Of a DNA stretch of 64,000 nucleotides, positions 1 through 10,483 are shown one piece after another. The stretch is from Ramlibacter algicola. Lineage in GTDB: Bacteria > Pseudomonadota > Gammaproteobacteria > Burkholderiales > Burkholderiaceae_C. The DNA lies in contig NZ_JAEDAO010000001.1 in assembly GCF_016641735.1 (NCBI RefSeq), positions 3,968,001 to 4,032,000 of the forward strand. Direction: 5' to 3'. A model generated the notes under the pieces. The model was not told where the DNA came from. It saw nothing but the letters and a program-made list of their open reading frames with translations, and searched no databases. Made by a program: the position numbers and the translations under genes. Numbering within the stretch: position 1 is the first letter of the stretch; the number at the start of each line of letters is the position of its first letter.

Positions 1-62
1 GTCTTCAGGCCGTCGACCCAGGGAGCGGCCTTGGTGGCGGGGGCGTAGTAGTAGATGCGCAT
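1..62 (-). CDS. N-terminal fragment of an unidentified protein, possibly a GhrA-type 2-hydroxyacid dehydrogenase
   Basis: Twenty codons read leftward off the window edge from an ATG whose complement is at 60-62. The peptide begins MRIYYYAPATKAAPW and continues with VDGLK. The pattern of a short hydrophobic strand, a Tyr-Ala/His-Pro turn and a Trp about ten residues later resembles the start of glyoxylate/hydroxypyruvate reductase A, but so short a piece cannot establish the family. No clear Shine-Dalgarno is visible. Its only full neighbour here is the carboxylase operon on the same strand, separated by a palindromic repeat. Confidence 0.35.
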   Translation of the reverse strand, partial: MRIYYYAPATKAAPWVDGLK

Positions 63-88
63 GCAGCTAGTTTGTCATTGCGGCACTC

Positions 89-177
89 CGTCATTCCCGC
101 GCAGGCGGGAATCCACCGCTTCCCCTCAGCATCCGCGAAAGCGAAAGCGATGGGTCCTCGCCTTCGCGGGGACGACG
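89..177. repeat. Paired REP-like palindromic element (copy 1)
   Basis: Two REP-like units in inverted orientation. The left unit is CGTCATTCCCGC..GCGGGAATCCACCGCTTCC and the right unit is the complement of CGTCGTCCCCGCGAAGGCG and what follows. Together they could fold into one long hairpin. It lies directly after the stop of the carboxylase gene at 180, so it may act as a transcript 3' end or stabiliser. The same layout recurs at 25004, 27710, 32249, 36627, 46980 and 58890. Confidence 0.9.
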
Positions 178-179
178 GG

Positions 180-2234
<2,055 letters not shown>

Positions 2235-2237
2235 TCG

Positions 2238-2879
2238 CTAGAGCTCCCGGGGCATCGGGTGCCCCGCCAGGAAAGACCGGATCCCGCGCACCACGGTGCG
2301 CAGGAACTTGAACAGCACGATGAGCAGCACGATCGCGAGCACGACGCTCACGACGAGCACGATGGTGAAGACGGCAGGGTGCGTCGCCGACAGCCAGACC
2401 ATGAAGACGACCAGCCCGTCCTCGAACAGCGACATCGACCAGTTGCTGAACGGCTCGGGCGAGGTGTTGAGCGCCGCGCGCGTCGTCATCTTGGTCGCGT
2501 GGCTCGTGGCCGCCAGGCTGCCGCCCAGCAGCGCGCCGACCCAGGCCATGGCGCTACCGTCCGCGCCCATCGCCGCAGCGGCCAGGCCCGCGCCGGCCGG
2601 GATGCGGATGAACGTGTGCACCGCGTCCCACATCGTGTCGACGTAGGGAATCTTGTCGGCGAAGAACTCGACGAACAGCATGAAGCCGCTGGCCGCGAGC
2701 ACCGCGGGGTGCTGCAGGATGTGCAGGCCCGGCGGCAGGTCGATCCAGCCGAGCCAGCCTGCGCCGCCCGCGAGGAACACCGCCGCGTAGAGGCGAAAGC
2801 CGCTGGCCCAGCCGAGCGCGGCCGCCAGGGCGAGCACGTGCTGCGGATCCATGAGGGCGGGGATGTTGGTCATGCCCAT
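2238..2879 (-). CDS. DUF4126 family membrane protein
   Basis: A 213-residue integral membrane protein with about five hydrophobic stretches, the last near residues 165-195 (TIVLVVSVVLAIVLLIVLF). The N-terminal half (GWASGFRLYAAVFLAGGAGW) and the central GALLGGSLAATSHATK are typical of the DUF4126 family, whose function is not known. It sits inside the carboxylase operon between the hydratase and the biotin carboxylase gene, whose start is 3 nt past this stop, so co-transcription is likely. An ATG two codons in (MTNIP) is an alternative start. Confidence 0.8.
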   Translation of the reverse strand: MGMTNIPALMDPQHVLALAAALGWASGFRLYAAVFLAGGAGWLGWIDLPPGLHILQHPAVLAASGFMLFVEFFADKIPYVDTMWDAVHTFIRIPAGAGLAAAAMGADGSAMAWVGALLGGSLAATSHATKMTTRAALNTSPEPFSNWSMSLFEDGLVVFMVWLSATHPAVFTIVLVVSVVLAIVLLIVLFKFLRTVVRGIRSFLAGHPMPREL

Positions 2880-2883
2880 GTCC

Positions 2884-2920
2884 CGTCAGTCCCGCGAAGG
2901 CGCGAATCCATCGCTTCCGG
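2884..2920. repeat. Diverged single REP-like unit
   Basis: GTCAGTCCCGCGAAGGCGCGAATCCATCGCTTCCGG matches the common REP unit with a few substitutions. Only one unit is present. It fills the gap between the hydratase stop and the DUF4126 start. Confidence 0.7.
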
Positions 2921-2923
2921 TGA

Positions 2924-3706
2924 TCACGGCAGCAACCAGTTCGGCTTGCGCTTGTCCAGGAACGACCGGATGCCCTCGCGGCCCTCGTCGCTGGCGCGGA
3001 TGTCGGCGATGCCTTCCACCGTGCGCTGCACCAGCGACGGCGTGATGTCGCGGCCGCCGACGTCGTGCACGAGCTGCTTGCAGGCCTTGACCGCCTCCGG
3101 CCCGGCATTCACCAGGGCCTGCGCGATCTCCGTCACCTTCGCGTCCAGCTGCGCGGCCGGCACTACCTCGTGCACGAAGCCGATGCGGTGGGCCTCGGCC
3201 GCTGCGAAGCGCTCCGCGGTGAGCATCCATCGGTGTGCCGCGCGCGCGCCCATGGCGCGGATGACGTACGGGCTGATGGTCGCCGGGATCAGGCCGAGCC
3301 GCGTCTCGCTGAGGCAGTAGGTCGCCGTGTCGACCGACACCGCGATGTCGCACGCGGCGACCAGGCCCGTGCCGCCGGCGTAGACGTCGCCCTGCACCTT
3401 CGCGATGGTCGGCTTGGGGCACGTGAAGATCACTTCCAGCATGCGCGCGAGGCCGGTCGCGTCGGCGACGTTCTCCTCGCGCGTGTAGCCGGCCATGCGC
3501 TTCATCCAGTTCAGGTCGGCGCCCGCGCAGAACGCGGGGCCGTTGGCGGCCAGCACGACGCAGCGCACTTCGGCCCGCTTGCCGATCTCGAGGAACACCG
3601 CCGTCAGTTCGGCGATGACTTCGTCGTTGAACGCATTGCGCACGTCGGGGCGATTGAGCGTGACGGTCTCGATGCCACGGTCGAAGTGCAGTTGCAGGTG
3701 CTTCAT
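2924..3706 (-). CDS. Enoyl-CoA hydratase/isomerase family protein (methylglutaconyl- or isohexenylglutaconyl-CoA hydratase)
   Basis: A 260-residue crotonase-fold protein that would hydrate the carboxylated enoyl-CoA made by the adjacent carboxylase. The start MKHLQLHF is chosen because GGAAGG lies about 8 nt upstream; a longer reading from 3733 would overlap the dehydrogenase stop. Crotonase landmarks are the oxyanion-hole strands ANGPAFCAGADLNWMKRM and GDVYAGGTGLVAACDIAV. In known operons of this type the hydratase acts right after the carboxylase. Exact substrate is not decided by sequence alone. Confidence 0.88.
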   Translation of the reverse strand: MKHLQLHFDRGIETVTLNRPDVRNAFNDEVIAELTAVFLEIGKRAEVRCVVLAANGPAFCAGADLNWMKRMAGYTREENVADATGLARMLEVIFTCPKPTIAKVQGDVYAGGTGLVAACDIAVSVDTATYCLSETRLGLIPATISPYVIRAMGARAAHRWMLTAERFAAAEAHRIGFVHEVVPAAQLDAKVTEIAQALVNAGPEAVKACKQLVHDVGGRDITPSLVQRTVEGIADIRASDEGREGIRSFLDKRKPNWLLP

Positions 3707-3733
3707 GAAAATCCTTCCGGTCTTGCCAGGCAC

Positions 3734-4894
3734 TCAGTAGCGCTTGGCCACTTCTTCCAACATGACTTCCGTCGCGCCGCCGCCGATGGCCAGGATGCGT
3801 GCGTCGCGCCACAACCGCTCGATCGCCGTCTCGCGGATGTAGCCCATGCCGCCATGGAACTGCTGGCAGGTGTGCACCACCTCGTTGACCAGCTCGCCCG
3901 TGAGCGCCTTGAGCATCGACACGTCCTGCACGATGTCGTGCCCTTGCGTGACGCGCCAGGCGCAGTGGTACATGAACTGGCGCGCGGCCTGCGTCTTGGC
4001 GTCCAGCATCGACAGCCGCTGGCGGATCACCTGCTGGTTCCACAGCGGGCCACCGAAGGCCTGCCGCTGGCGCACGTAATCCAGCGTGAGCCGCAGCGCC
4101 TGCTGGCAGTGGCCCACCGCCATCGCCGCCAGTGCGATGCGCTCGGTCTGGAAGTTCTTCATCACCGAGTAGAAGCCCTTGCCCTCCTCGCCCAGCAGGT
4201 TGGCTGCGGGGATGCGGACGTTGTCGAGCACCAGTTCGGCGGTGTCGCTGGACAGCCAGCCGGTTTTCTTCAGCGCCCGGCCGACGGAGAAGCCCGGCGT
4301 GCCCTTCTCGACGATGAACATCGAGACCTCGCGCTTGCCCGGCCCCGACTTCGCGGCGATGAAGTACAGGTCGGCATGCACGCCATTGGTGATGAACATC
4401 TTGGTGCCGTTGAGCACCCAGTCACCGGTGGCGGCATCGCGCTTGGCGGTCGTGCGGATGCCCGCCACGTCGCTGCCGGCGCCCGGCTCGGTGATGCCGA
4501 CCGCGCAGATCGTCTCGCCGGCGATGACCTGCCGCAGGTACTTGTCCTTCTGCGCGGCGTTGCCGGCGTGGTGCAGGTGCGGGCTGGCCATGTCGGTGTG
4601 GACCAGCACGGTGATGATGAAGCCGGCGAACGTCGACTGCGACAGCGCCTCGGCGAACACCAGGTTGGTCATCGCGTCGGCCTCGGCGCCGCCATACGCC
4701 GACTCATACATCAGCCCGAACAGCCCGGCCTGGCCCATCCGCTTGAGCACCTCGCGCGGCACGAAGCCCTGCTCCTCCCACGCGGCCGCGTGCGGCTCCA
4801 CCTCGCGCGCGACGAAGCGCAGCACCTGCTCGCGCAGCGCGCGGTGCTCGGGCGTGTCGTAGATCGTGGGTTGGTCGAGGGCGGAAGTGGTCAT
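3734..4894 (-). CDS. Acyl-CoA dehydrogenase of the carboxylase operon
   Basis: A 386-residue FAD-dependent acyl-CoA dehydrogenase with the usual N-terminal helical, central beta (ITEPGAGSDVAGI, then WVLNGTKMFITNG) and C-terminal helical domains. A glutamate stands in GMGYIRETAIERL, the position of the catalytic base in medium-chain dehydrogenases. Isovaleryl-CoA dehydrogenases usually carry their base elsewhere, so this may instead handle citronellyl-CoA-like or other branched substrates. It lies 13 nt after the carboxyltransferase gene and 27 nt before the hydratase. The order carboxyltransferase, dehydrogenase, hydratase, carboxylase resembles atuC-D-E-F more than liuA-B-C-D. Confidence 0.9.
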   Translation of the reverse strand: MTTSALDQPTIYDTPEHRALREQVLRFVAREVEPHAAAWEEQGFVPREVLKRMGQAGLFGLMYESAYGGAEADAMTNLVFAEALSQSTFAGFIITVLVHTDMASPHLHHAGNAAQKDKYLRQVIAGETICAVGITEPGAGSDVAGIRTTAKRDAATGDWVLNGTKMFITNGVHADLYFIAAKSGPGKREVSMFIVEKGTPGFSVGRALKKTGWLSSDTAELVLDNVRIPAANLLGEEGKGFYSVMKNFQTERIALAAMAVGHCQQALRLTLDYVRQRQAFGGPLWNQQVIRQRLSMLDAKTQAARQFMYHCAWRVTQGHDIVQDVSMLKALTGELVNEVVHTCQQFHGGMGYIRETAIERLWRDARILAIGGGATEVMLEEVAKRY

Positions 4895-4907
4895 CGCGTC
4901 CTCGCCA

Positions 4908-6536
4908 TCACATCCGGAACACGCCGAACTTCGGCTCGCCGATCGGCGCGTTGAGCGCGGCCGACAGGCCCAGCGCCAGCACGCGGCGCGTGTCGGCGGG
5001 ATCGATGACGCCGTCGTCCCACAGGCGCGCGCTGGCGTAGTACGGGTGCGACTGGTGCGCGAACTGGTCCAGCAGCGGCTGCTTGAACTTCTGCTCCTCG
5101 TCCGCCGACCAGCTGCCGCCCCTGGCTTCGATGCCGTCGCGCTTGACGGTGGCCAGCACGCTGGCGGCCTGCTCGCCGCCCATCACCGAGATGCGCGCGT
5201 TGGGCCACATCCAGAGGAAGCGCGGCGAGTACGCGCGGCCGCACATGCCGTAGTTGCCGGCGCCGAAGCTGCCGCCGATGATCACGGTGAACTTCGGCAC
5301 GCTGGCCGTGGCGACCGCGGTCACCATCTTCGCGCCGTGGCGCGCGATGCCTTCGTTCTCGTACTTCTTGCCGACCATGAAGCCGGTGATGTTCTGCAGG
5401 AACACCAGCGGCACCTTGCGCTGGCAGCACAGTTCGATGAAGTGCGCACCCTTCTGCGCCGACTCGCTGTACAGGATGCCGTTGTTGCCGATGATGCCGA
5501 CGGGCATGCCTTCGATGTGCGCGAAGCCGCACACCAGCGTGGTCGACGAGCCGCCGGGCGTGCCGCCCCAGCGCGACTTGAATTCGTGGAACTCGCTGCC
5601 GTCGACGATCCGGGCAATCACTTCCCGCACGTCGTAGGGCTTGCGCACCTCGGTCGGGATGACGCCCCACAGTTCCTTGGGGTCGTACTTGGGGGGCCGC
5701 GGCTCGCGCAGTTCGACCGGCGGCACCTTCTCGCGATTCAGGCTGCCGATGGCCTGGCGCGCCAGCGCCAGCGCGTGCATGTCGTTCTGCGCCAGGTGGT
5801 CGGCGACGCCGGACAGGCGCGTGTGCACGTCGCCCCCGCCCAGTTCCTCGCCGCTGACGATCTCGCCCGTGGCCGCCTTCACCAGCGGCGGGCCGCCCAG
5901 GAAGATGGTGCCCTGGTTCTTCACGATGATCGTCTCGTCGCTCATCGCCGGCACGTACGCGCCGCCGGCTGTGCACGAACCCATGACCACCGCGATCTGC
6001 GCGATGCCCTGCGCGGACATGTTGGCCTGGTTGAAGAAGATGCGGCCGAAGTGGTCGCGGTCCGGGAACACGTCGTCCTGGTTCGGCAGGTTGGCGCCGC
6101 CCGAGTCGACCAGGTAGATGCACGGCAGGCGGTTCTGCATCGCGATCTCCTGCGCGCGCAGGTGCTTCTTCACCGTCATCGGGTAGTAGGTGCCGCCCTT
6201 CACCGTGGCGTCGTTGCACACGACCATCACGTCGCGGCCGTTCACGCGCCCGATGCCGGCGATGACGCCGGCGCACGGCGCGTCGCCGTTGTACATGCCG
6301 TGCGCGGCCAGCGGTGCGAGTTCCAGGAACGGCGTGCCGGGATCGAGCAGGTTGGCGACGCGATCACGCGGCAGCAGCTTGCCGCGCGCGGTGTGCTTGG
6401 CGCGCGCCGCTTCGCCGCCGCCCCGCGCGGCCTTGGCCAGCTGCTGCTGCAGGTCGTCGACGAGGCTGCGCATCACCTCGGCATTGGCCTGGAACTCGGC
6501 CGAGCGCGGATTGAGTTGGGATTGGAGGACGGACAT
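4908..6536 (-). CDS. Acyl-CoA carboxylase beta subunit (carboxyltransferase), methylcrotonyl- or geranyl-CoA type
   Basis: A 542-residue carboxyltransferase that moves CO2 from biotin to a 3-methyl-branched enoyl-CoA. The start [10 protein letters not shown] is chosen for family length (about 535 residues); the frame stays open further upstream but without similarity. Diagnostic segments are [39 protein letters not shown] and [17 protein letters not shown] in the N-terminal half, and [16 protein letters not shown] in the C-terminal half. These are close to methylcrotonyl-CoA carboxylase beta. First gene of the minus-strand operon, divergent from an AraC-type regulator 166 bp away. Confidence 0.93.
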   Translation of the reverse strand: MSVLQSQLNPRSAEFQANAEVMRSLVDDLQQQLAKAARGGGEAARAKHTARGKLLPRDRVANLLDPGTPFLELAPLAAHGMYNGDAPCAGVIAGIGRVNGRDVMVVCNDATVKGGTYYPMTVKKHLRAQEIAMQNRLPCIYLVDSGGANLPNQDDVFPDRDHFGRIFFNQANMSAQGIAQIAVVMGSCTAGGAYVPAMSDETIIVKNQGTIFLGGPPLVKAATGEIVSGEELGGGDVHTRLSGVADHLAQNDMHALALARQAIGSLNREKVPPVELREPRPPKYDPKELWGVIPTEVRKPYDVREVIARIVDGSEFHEFKSRWGGTPGGSSTTLVCGFAHIEGMPVGIIGNNGILYSESAQKGAHFIELCCQRKVPLVFLQNITGFMVGKKYENEGIARHGAKMVTAVATASVPKFTVIIGGSFGAGNYGMCGRAYSPRFLWMWPNARISVMGGEQAASVLATVKRDGIEARGGSWSADEEQKFKQPLLDQFAHQSHPYYASARLWDDGVIDPADTRRVLALGLSAALNAPIGEPKFGVFRM

Positions 6537-6702
6537 GCGTGTGGAACCTTGCGCGCCGACTGTCGCAGCGCCGGAGGGCGTGGGCAACGGAGGGAACCCG
6601 CGCCGAGGCACCGGCCGCGCTGCTGCGGCGAAGCCGCCAGCGTAGGCACGGGCGCGGCGCAGCGGCTGCCCGCGGGGTTGCAAATCCTGCCACACTCGTG
6701 GC

Positions 6703-7746
6703 ATGCCGCGCGCCGCCCGGACCGCCCCGTCCCGCACCCCCGCCGCCGTCACGCCGGTCGCCTTCGCTCAAGCGATGGTGGCTGCGTACGGGCGCGCGGG
6801 CCGGTCACCGGATGGAGCCTTGCGAGCGGCACAGATCACGCCAGCGCAACTGCGCCCCGTCGACGGCCGCATGACGGCCCGCCAGATGGAACTGCTGTCC
6901 GCGACCGCGATGCAGGAGCTCGACGATGAAGGCCTCGGCGCGTTCTCGCGGGCGCTGCCCTGGGGCAGCTACGGCCTGCTCGCCCGCGGTTCGCTGACCG
7001 CGCCGAATCTCGGCGTCGCGCTGAAGCGTTGGTGCCGCCACCACGGCCTGCTTGCGCCCGACCTGCGCCTGTCGGTGCGAGAGGAGGCCGGCGTGGCCGC
7101 CGTCGTGTTGGAAGAGCTGCAACCGCTCACGGCCGAAGTGCGCGAGCTGTCGCTCGCCTTCATCCTGCGCAACGTGCACGGGCTGGCCTGCTGGTACGTC
7201 GACTCGCGCATTCCGCTGCTCGGCGCCACGTTCCCGTTCGCCGCGCCGACCCACGCCGACGCGTACGCGCACATGTTCCCCGGTGGCCCGCTCGCCTTCG
7301 AGCCGGGCCATGTCGCGTCACTGCGCTTCGACGCCCAGTACCTCGCGCTGCCGCTGCGTCGCGACGAGAAGGCGCTGACGCAGCTGCTGCGCCAACGCGC
7401 GCTGCAACTGACGGTCCTGCAATACCGCCGCGACCGCCTGCTGGTGCCCCAGGTCCGGCAAGCGCTCGTCGCGCATCCCCATCGCGCCCACAGCGCCGAC
7501 GCGCTCGCCACGCTGCTGCACGTGTCGACCCGCACGCTGCACCGCCAGTTGAAGGAGGAAGGCGCGAGCCTGCAGCAGTTGAAGGACGAGGTGCGGCTCG
7601 AACGCGCGCGGGACCTCCTGCTGCGCACTGCGCAGCCCGTCAAGCAGGTCGCGGCAGCCGTCGGTTTCCGCAATGAAAAGAGCTTCGCCCGTGCGTTCCG
7701 GCAGTGGACGGGGCAGGCGCCAGGGGAATTCCGCGCCGCGGCGTGA
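6703..7746 (+). CDS. AraC family transcriptional regulator
   Basis: A 347-residue regulator with an N-terminal ligand-sensing domain of the type found in OruR/arabinose-binding-domain regulators (about residues 30-220) and a C-terminal double helix-turn-helix. The DNA-binding part is recognisable from [20 protein letters not shown] and [20 protein letters not shown] near residues 265-335. Divergent placement next to the carboxylase operon suggests it controls that operon, which is an inference. A TTGCAA box precedes the ATG by about 25 bp, but no convincing full promoter was seen. Confidence 0.88.
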   Translation: MPRAARTAPSRTPAAVTPVAFAQAMVAAYGRAGRSPDGALRAAQITPAQLRPVDGRMTARQMELLSATAMQELDDEGLGAFSRALPWGSYGLLARGSLTAPNLGVALKRWCRHHGLLAPDLRLSVREEAGVAAVVLEELQPLTAEVRELSLAFILRNVHGLACWYVDSRIPLLGATFPFAAPTHADAYAHMFPGGPLAFEPGHVASLRFDAQYLALPLRRDEKALTQLLRQRALQLTVLQYRRDRLLVPQVRQALVAHPHRAHSADALATLLHVSTRTLHRQLKEEGASLQQLKDEVRLERARDLLLRTAQPVKQVAAAVGFRNEKSFARAFRQWTGQAPGEFRAAA

Positions 7747-7774
7747 GTGCGGCCGTGACCGGCCTGCAGGACCT

Positions 7775-7882
7775 CCAAACGCAGAGAGCGCAGAGCAAGC
7801 GCAGAGAACGCAGAAGAGACAAAGAACATTGTTGTTCTTGTTCTGGGACCTCTGCGCTTGCTCTGCGTCCTCTGCGTTTGGG
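7775..7882. repeat. Long inverted repeat of the CTCTGCG family (complete copy)
   Basis: The left arm contains AAACGCAGAG, CGCAGAGCAAGCGCAGAG and AACGCAGAAGAG. The right arm contains CCTCTGCGCTTGCTCTGCG and TCCTCTGCGTTTGGG. The arms are about 50 nt long, nearly complementary, and separated by a few bases around 7829-7832. It lies 28 nt after the AraC gene and could end its transcript. Related sequences are at 8583, 26712, 42041 and 58292. Confidence 0.85.
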
Positions 7883-7900
7883 AGTCCGCCTTCCTGCGCG

Positions 7901-8470
7901 CTACGCGTTTGGCACCCGCCGCGCAGGCCACTCGGGCGCAAGCAGGCCGTAGAAGGCGGTGTCGGACAGTTCGCCGTTGACGATCCAGCGTTCGCGCAAC
8001 AGGCCTTCGCGCTGGAAGCCGTGGCGCTCCAGGACGCGCGCGGACGCGGTGTTGCGGGGGTCGATGTCGGCTTCGATGCGGTGCAGGCCCAGTTCGCCGA
8101 AGCCCCACGCGATCAGGGCACCGGTCGCTTCGTGGGCGTAGCCGTGGCCCCAGGCATCGCGGCGCAGCGAGTAGCCGATCTCCGCGCGGCGCTGGCCCGC
8201 CATCAACTTGAACAGGCAGCAGTCGCCCACGACGCGGCCGTCCTCGACGCGCTCGATGCCCAGTTGCACGTAATCGCCCTTGCGCATCGCTTCGACGTCG
8301 CGCGCGATCTTCTCGCGAGCCTTGTCGATGCTGGTCCACGCGGGCGCGCTCAGGAACCGCACGACCTCCGGATCGCCCCGGATCACCATCAGCGCGGCGG
8401 CGTCGCCGTCCCCGAGCGCGCGCAGGCGCAGGCGGGGCGTGGTGAGAACGAGTTGGTCGAAGGCGGGCAT
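7901..8470 (-). CDS. GNAT family N-acetyltransferase (RimJ/RimL-like)
   Basis: A 189-residue acetyltransferase with the RimJ/RimL layout. LTTPRLRLRALGDGDAAALM is at the N-terminus, the acetyl-CoA loop region is GYSLRRDAWGHGYAHEATGA near residues 105-124, and HRIEADIDPRNTASARVLE follows. Proteins of this group acetylate N-terminal amines, antibiotics or small molecules; no specific substrate can be named. The last residues (RRVPNA) run into sequence downstream of the CTCTGCG repeat, so the stop may have been supplied by that repeat region. Confidence 0.85.
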   Translation of the reverse strand: MPAFDQLVLTTPRLRLRALGDGDAAALMVIRGDPEVVRFLSAPAWTSIDKAREKIARDVEAMRKGDYVQLGIERVEDGRVVGDCCLFKLMAGQRRAEIGYSLRRDAWGHGYAHEATGALIAWGFGELGLHRIEADIDPRNTASARVLERHGFQREGLLRERWIVNGELSDTAFYGLLAPEWPARRVPNA

Positions 8471-8492
8471 GGGGGGACTCTAGCAACCGCCG

Positions 8493-8574
8493 TTTGTCAT
8501 TCCGGCGAACGCCGGAATCCATGCGGGGCTGGCGCCCGTTGGCGTGGATTGCGGGTCAAGCCCGCAATGACAAA
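8493..8574. repeat. Paired REP-like elements of two flavours
   Basis: A GTCATTCCGGCGAACGCCGG-type unit (8496-8521) is followed after a short spacer by TGGATTGCGGGTCAAGC plus CCGCAATGACAAA. The second unit has its own palindrome (TTGCGGG / CCCGCAA). It lies just upstream of the GNAT gene start and shares its layout with 50048-50117. Confidence 0.85.
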
Positions 8575-8582
8575 CTCCATCC

Positions 8583-8633
8583 TTCTGCGTCCTCTGCGCT
8601 TGCTCTGCGACCTCTGCGTTCGGGAGTCCGCCT
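8583..8633. repeat. Half copy of the CTCTGCG repeat
   Basis: It contains TTCTGCGTCCTCTGCGC, TTGCTCTGCGACCTCTGCG and then TTCGGGAGTCCGCCTTC. Only the right arm of the inverted repeat seen at 7775-7882 is present. The GGGAGTCCGCC tail is shared with 7880 and 26725. Confidence 0.8.
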
Positions 8634-8635
8634 TC

Positions 8636-8666
8636 AGCAAAAGAAAGGGCCGCCCGAAGGCGGCCC
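8636..8666 (-). terminator. Rho-independent terminator of the glycine-zipper gene
   Basis: A perfect 8-bp stem GGGCCGCC / GGCGGCCC with a 4-base loop (8647-8666) is followed on the minus strand by TTTCTTTTGC. It lies about 25 nt past the stop of the gene that ends at 8691. Confidence 0.85.
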
Positions 8667-8690
8667 TTGCGCTGCGCAAACAGGGAAGGC

Positions 8691-9410
8691 TTAGTTGCCC
8701 GCCACGCGCAGGCCGGACGAATCCACGTGCACCCTGGTGCCGGCATTCATAGGCTCGGCCTGGCGCACGGTGCGCACGCTGCCGTCTTCCATGCGGACCT
8801 GCACGTCGTACACGGTGCTGGAACGCACGCGCTTCTCGACTTCGTTGCCGGCCAGGGCGCCGCCGATGGCGCCGACGACCGTCATGGCCTTCTTGCCGTT
8901 GCCGCCGCCGACCTGGTTGCCCAGCAGGCCGCCAGCGACCGCGCCGCCGATCACACCGACACCGGAGCCTTCGCCCTTGATGGTGACCGGCTGCACGGAC
9001 ATGACCGTGCCGCAGGTGGTGCAGATGGCACGTGCGGGCGCTTGCGCGACCTGTTGCGGTGCGGGTTGCGCCGCGGGCTTCGGCGCCGGCTTCTTCGCCG
9101 GGGCGGGCTTGTGGGCCGGCGCGGGCGCCTGCGCGCTCTGCTGGGGTTGCGGCTGCGCCTGCAGGTTCATCGGCTTGTCGTTGACCGGCGTGCCGTCGGC
9201 GGGCGCCATCGAGGGCAGCGCGGACGCCTGTTGCACCGGCGCGGGAGCGGGCTGGCTGGACATCGACTTCGTCACCAGCGCGCCGGCGAGTGCGGCCACG
9301 GCGACGGCGAGCACGCCGACGGCGATCCAGAGCGCCTTGGGCGTGGAGGAGGAGGCTGCTTGCGGCTCGGCGCCGGACGGCAGGCCATGGGAGGAGAGGA
9401 CGGTGGCCAT
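8691..9410 (-). CDS. Membrane-anchored protein with glycine-zipper 2TM domain
   Basis: A 239-residue protein with one hydrophobic segment near residues 26-48 (ALWIAVGVLAVAVAALAGAL). A Pro/Ala/Gln-rich periplasmic linker follows (residues 52-125), then a glycine-zipper domain near 148-185 (GVGVIGGAVAGGLLGNQVGG, then VVGAIGGALAGNEVEKR). The end contains YDVQVRMEDGSVRTVRQ. Such domains occur in SlyB/17-kDa-antigen-like envelope proteins. It is monocistronic with its own terminator. The CTTCGTC motif sits between two cysteines near residue 130 (CTTC), whose role is unknown. Confidence 0.85.
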   Translation of the reverse strand: MATVLSSHGLPSGAEPQAASSSTPKALWIAVGVLAVAVAALAGALVTKSMSSQPAPAPVQQASALPSMAPADGTPVNDKPMNLQAQPQPQQSAQAPAPAHKPAPAKKPAPKPAAQPAPQQVAQAPARAICTTCGTVMSVQPVTIKGEGSGVGVIGGAVAGGLLGNQVGGGNGKKAMTVVGAIGGALAGNEVEKRVRSSTVYDVQVRMEDGSVRTVRQAEPMNAGTRVHVDSSGLRVAGN

Positions 9411-9568
9411 GTGGGGCTCCTTTCTTGTCGTGTTCGCGTATTAAACGGCCGAGTTCCTGAACGGCGGACGAACGAGCTCGACCAGGTTGTGACCGGTCGT
9501 TTCGGGACGGGCGCCGGACGTGAAGCAATTCACGCCAAAACGGGCGTGCAGGCCTTTGGGGCCGTGGT

Positions 9569-10135
9569 TCAGGCGTCCGCGCGCGGGTCGCGCCGGCGGC
9601 CCGGCAGCATCGACAGCAGAACGCCGTCACGCAGGACGAAGTGGTGGACCAGCGCGGCGACAGCATGCAACCCGGCGAGCCACAGCATGGCCGTGCCGAG
9701 CCAGCCGTGCAGTTCCGAGATCGAGTGCCCCAACGCGCGGTCCGGCTCGATCCAGGGCGCGATGCGCACGCCGGCGAGCAGCGTCAACGGATGTCCTTCG
9801 AGCCAGGTGCCGGCGATCGCCGTCAGCGGCACCGCGAACAGCGCGACATACAACAGGCCATGCAGCATGGCGGCGAACCACGCGAGCCAGCGCGGCATCG
9901 CCGGCGGCTCGGGCCGTGGGTCGCCGATGCGCCACACGAGGTGCGCGACCGACAGCAGCAGCACCGCCATCCCGATCGTCTCGTGCCATTGGCGCTGCGA
10001 CGGCGGCGTGCGAGGCCCTTCGGGGCTGAGCAGCCAGGCGGCGAGCACCAGCACCGCGATCGCCCAGTGGAAGGCTTGCGCCAACGCGCCGTAGCGCAGC
10101 GGCGGCTCGGTCGGCGCGGGGGCGACGGGGTGCAT
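9569..10135 (-). CDS. Cytochrome b561 (CybB family)
   Basis: A 188-residue four-helix membrane cytochrome. Histidines likely to ligate haem occur in AQAFHWAIAVLVLAAWLL, QWHETIGMAVLLLSVAHLVW, AAMLHGLLYVALFAVPLTA and LHGWLGTAMLWLAGLHAVAA, matching the bacterial b561 pattern. Such proteins pass electrons from quinol to periplasmic acceptors or superoxide. It is followed 9 nt after the lipoprotein gene ends upstream on the same strand. The 158 bp upstream (9411-9568) holds nothing recognised. Confidence 0.88.
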   Translation of the reverse strand: MHPVAPAPTEPPLRYGALAQAFHWAIAVLVLAAWLLSPEGPRTPPSQRQWHETIGMAVLLLSVAHLVWRIGDPRPEPPAMPRWLAWFAAMLHGLLYVALFAVPLTAIAGTWLEGHPLTLLAGVRIAPWIEPDRALGHSISELHGWLGTAMLWLAGLHAVAALVHHFVLRDGVLLSMLPGRRRDPRADA

Positions 10136-10144
10136 GCCGTTCTT

Positions 10145-10483
10145 TCAGCGGGCCGTGTCGCCAGGCCGCACGCGCACCTTGCGCGCCACGCCATCGGGGC
10201 CGAACAGCACCAGCAGTTCCGGCTGCGTGGTCCGCGGCGGCCGCGCGCGGTACAGCCAGATCTCCAGGCCGCCGTCGAACTTCAGCGTCTCGGGCTCCCC
10301 GAGCGCCGACGCCAGCTCGGCCTTCGTCGTGCGCCCCGGCACGACCTGCTGCGCGGCAGCCGCGACGTCCAGCCGCGTGTCGCGGAACATCGGCTTGTCG
10401 GGCAGCCCCGGTTGCAGCGCCGCGCAGCCGCCGAGCAGCAAGGCGCCGGCGAGGACGACGTCAACGCGGCGCATCGGGCGCAT
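10145..10483 (-). CDS. Small lipoprotein, BamE/SmpA-like
   Basis: A 112-residue predicted outer-membrane lipoprotein with a signal peptide ending in the lipobox LLGGC. The mature part has AAAQQVVPGRTTKAELASALG followed by EIWLYRARPP, which resembles the BamE/SmpA fold (a start-of-helix 'G.t..ev...LG.P' and a strand with Trp/Tyr). It overlaps the secreted-protein gene upstream by 23 nt and ends 9 nt before the b561 start, so these three genes probably form one unit. It may be a small BamE-like lipoprotein rather than BamE itself. Confidence 0.75.
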   Translation of the reverse strand: MRPMRRVDVVLAGALLLGGCAALQPGLPDKPMFRDTRLDVAAAAQQVVPGRTTKAELASALGEPETLKFDGGLEIWLYRARPPRTTQPELLVLFGPDGVARKVRVRPGDTAR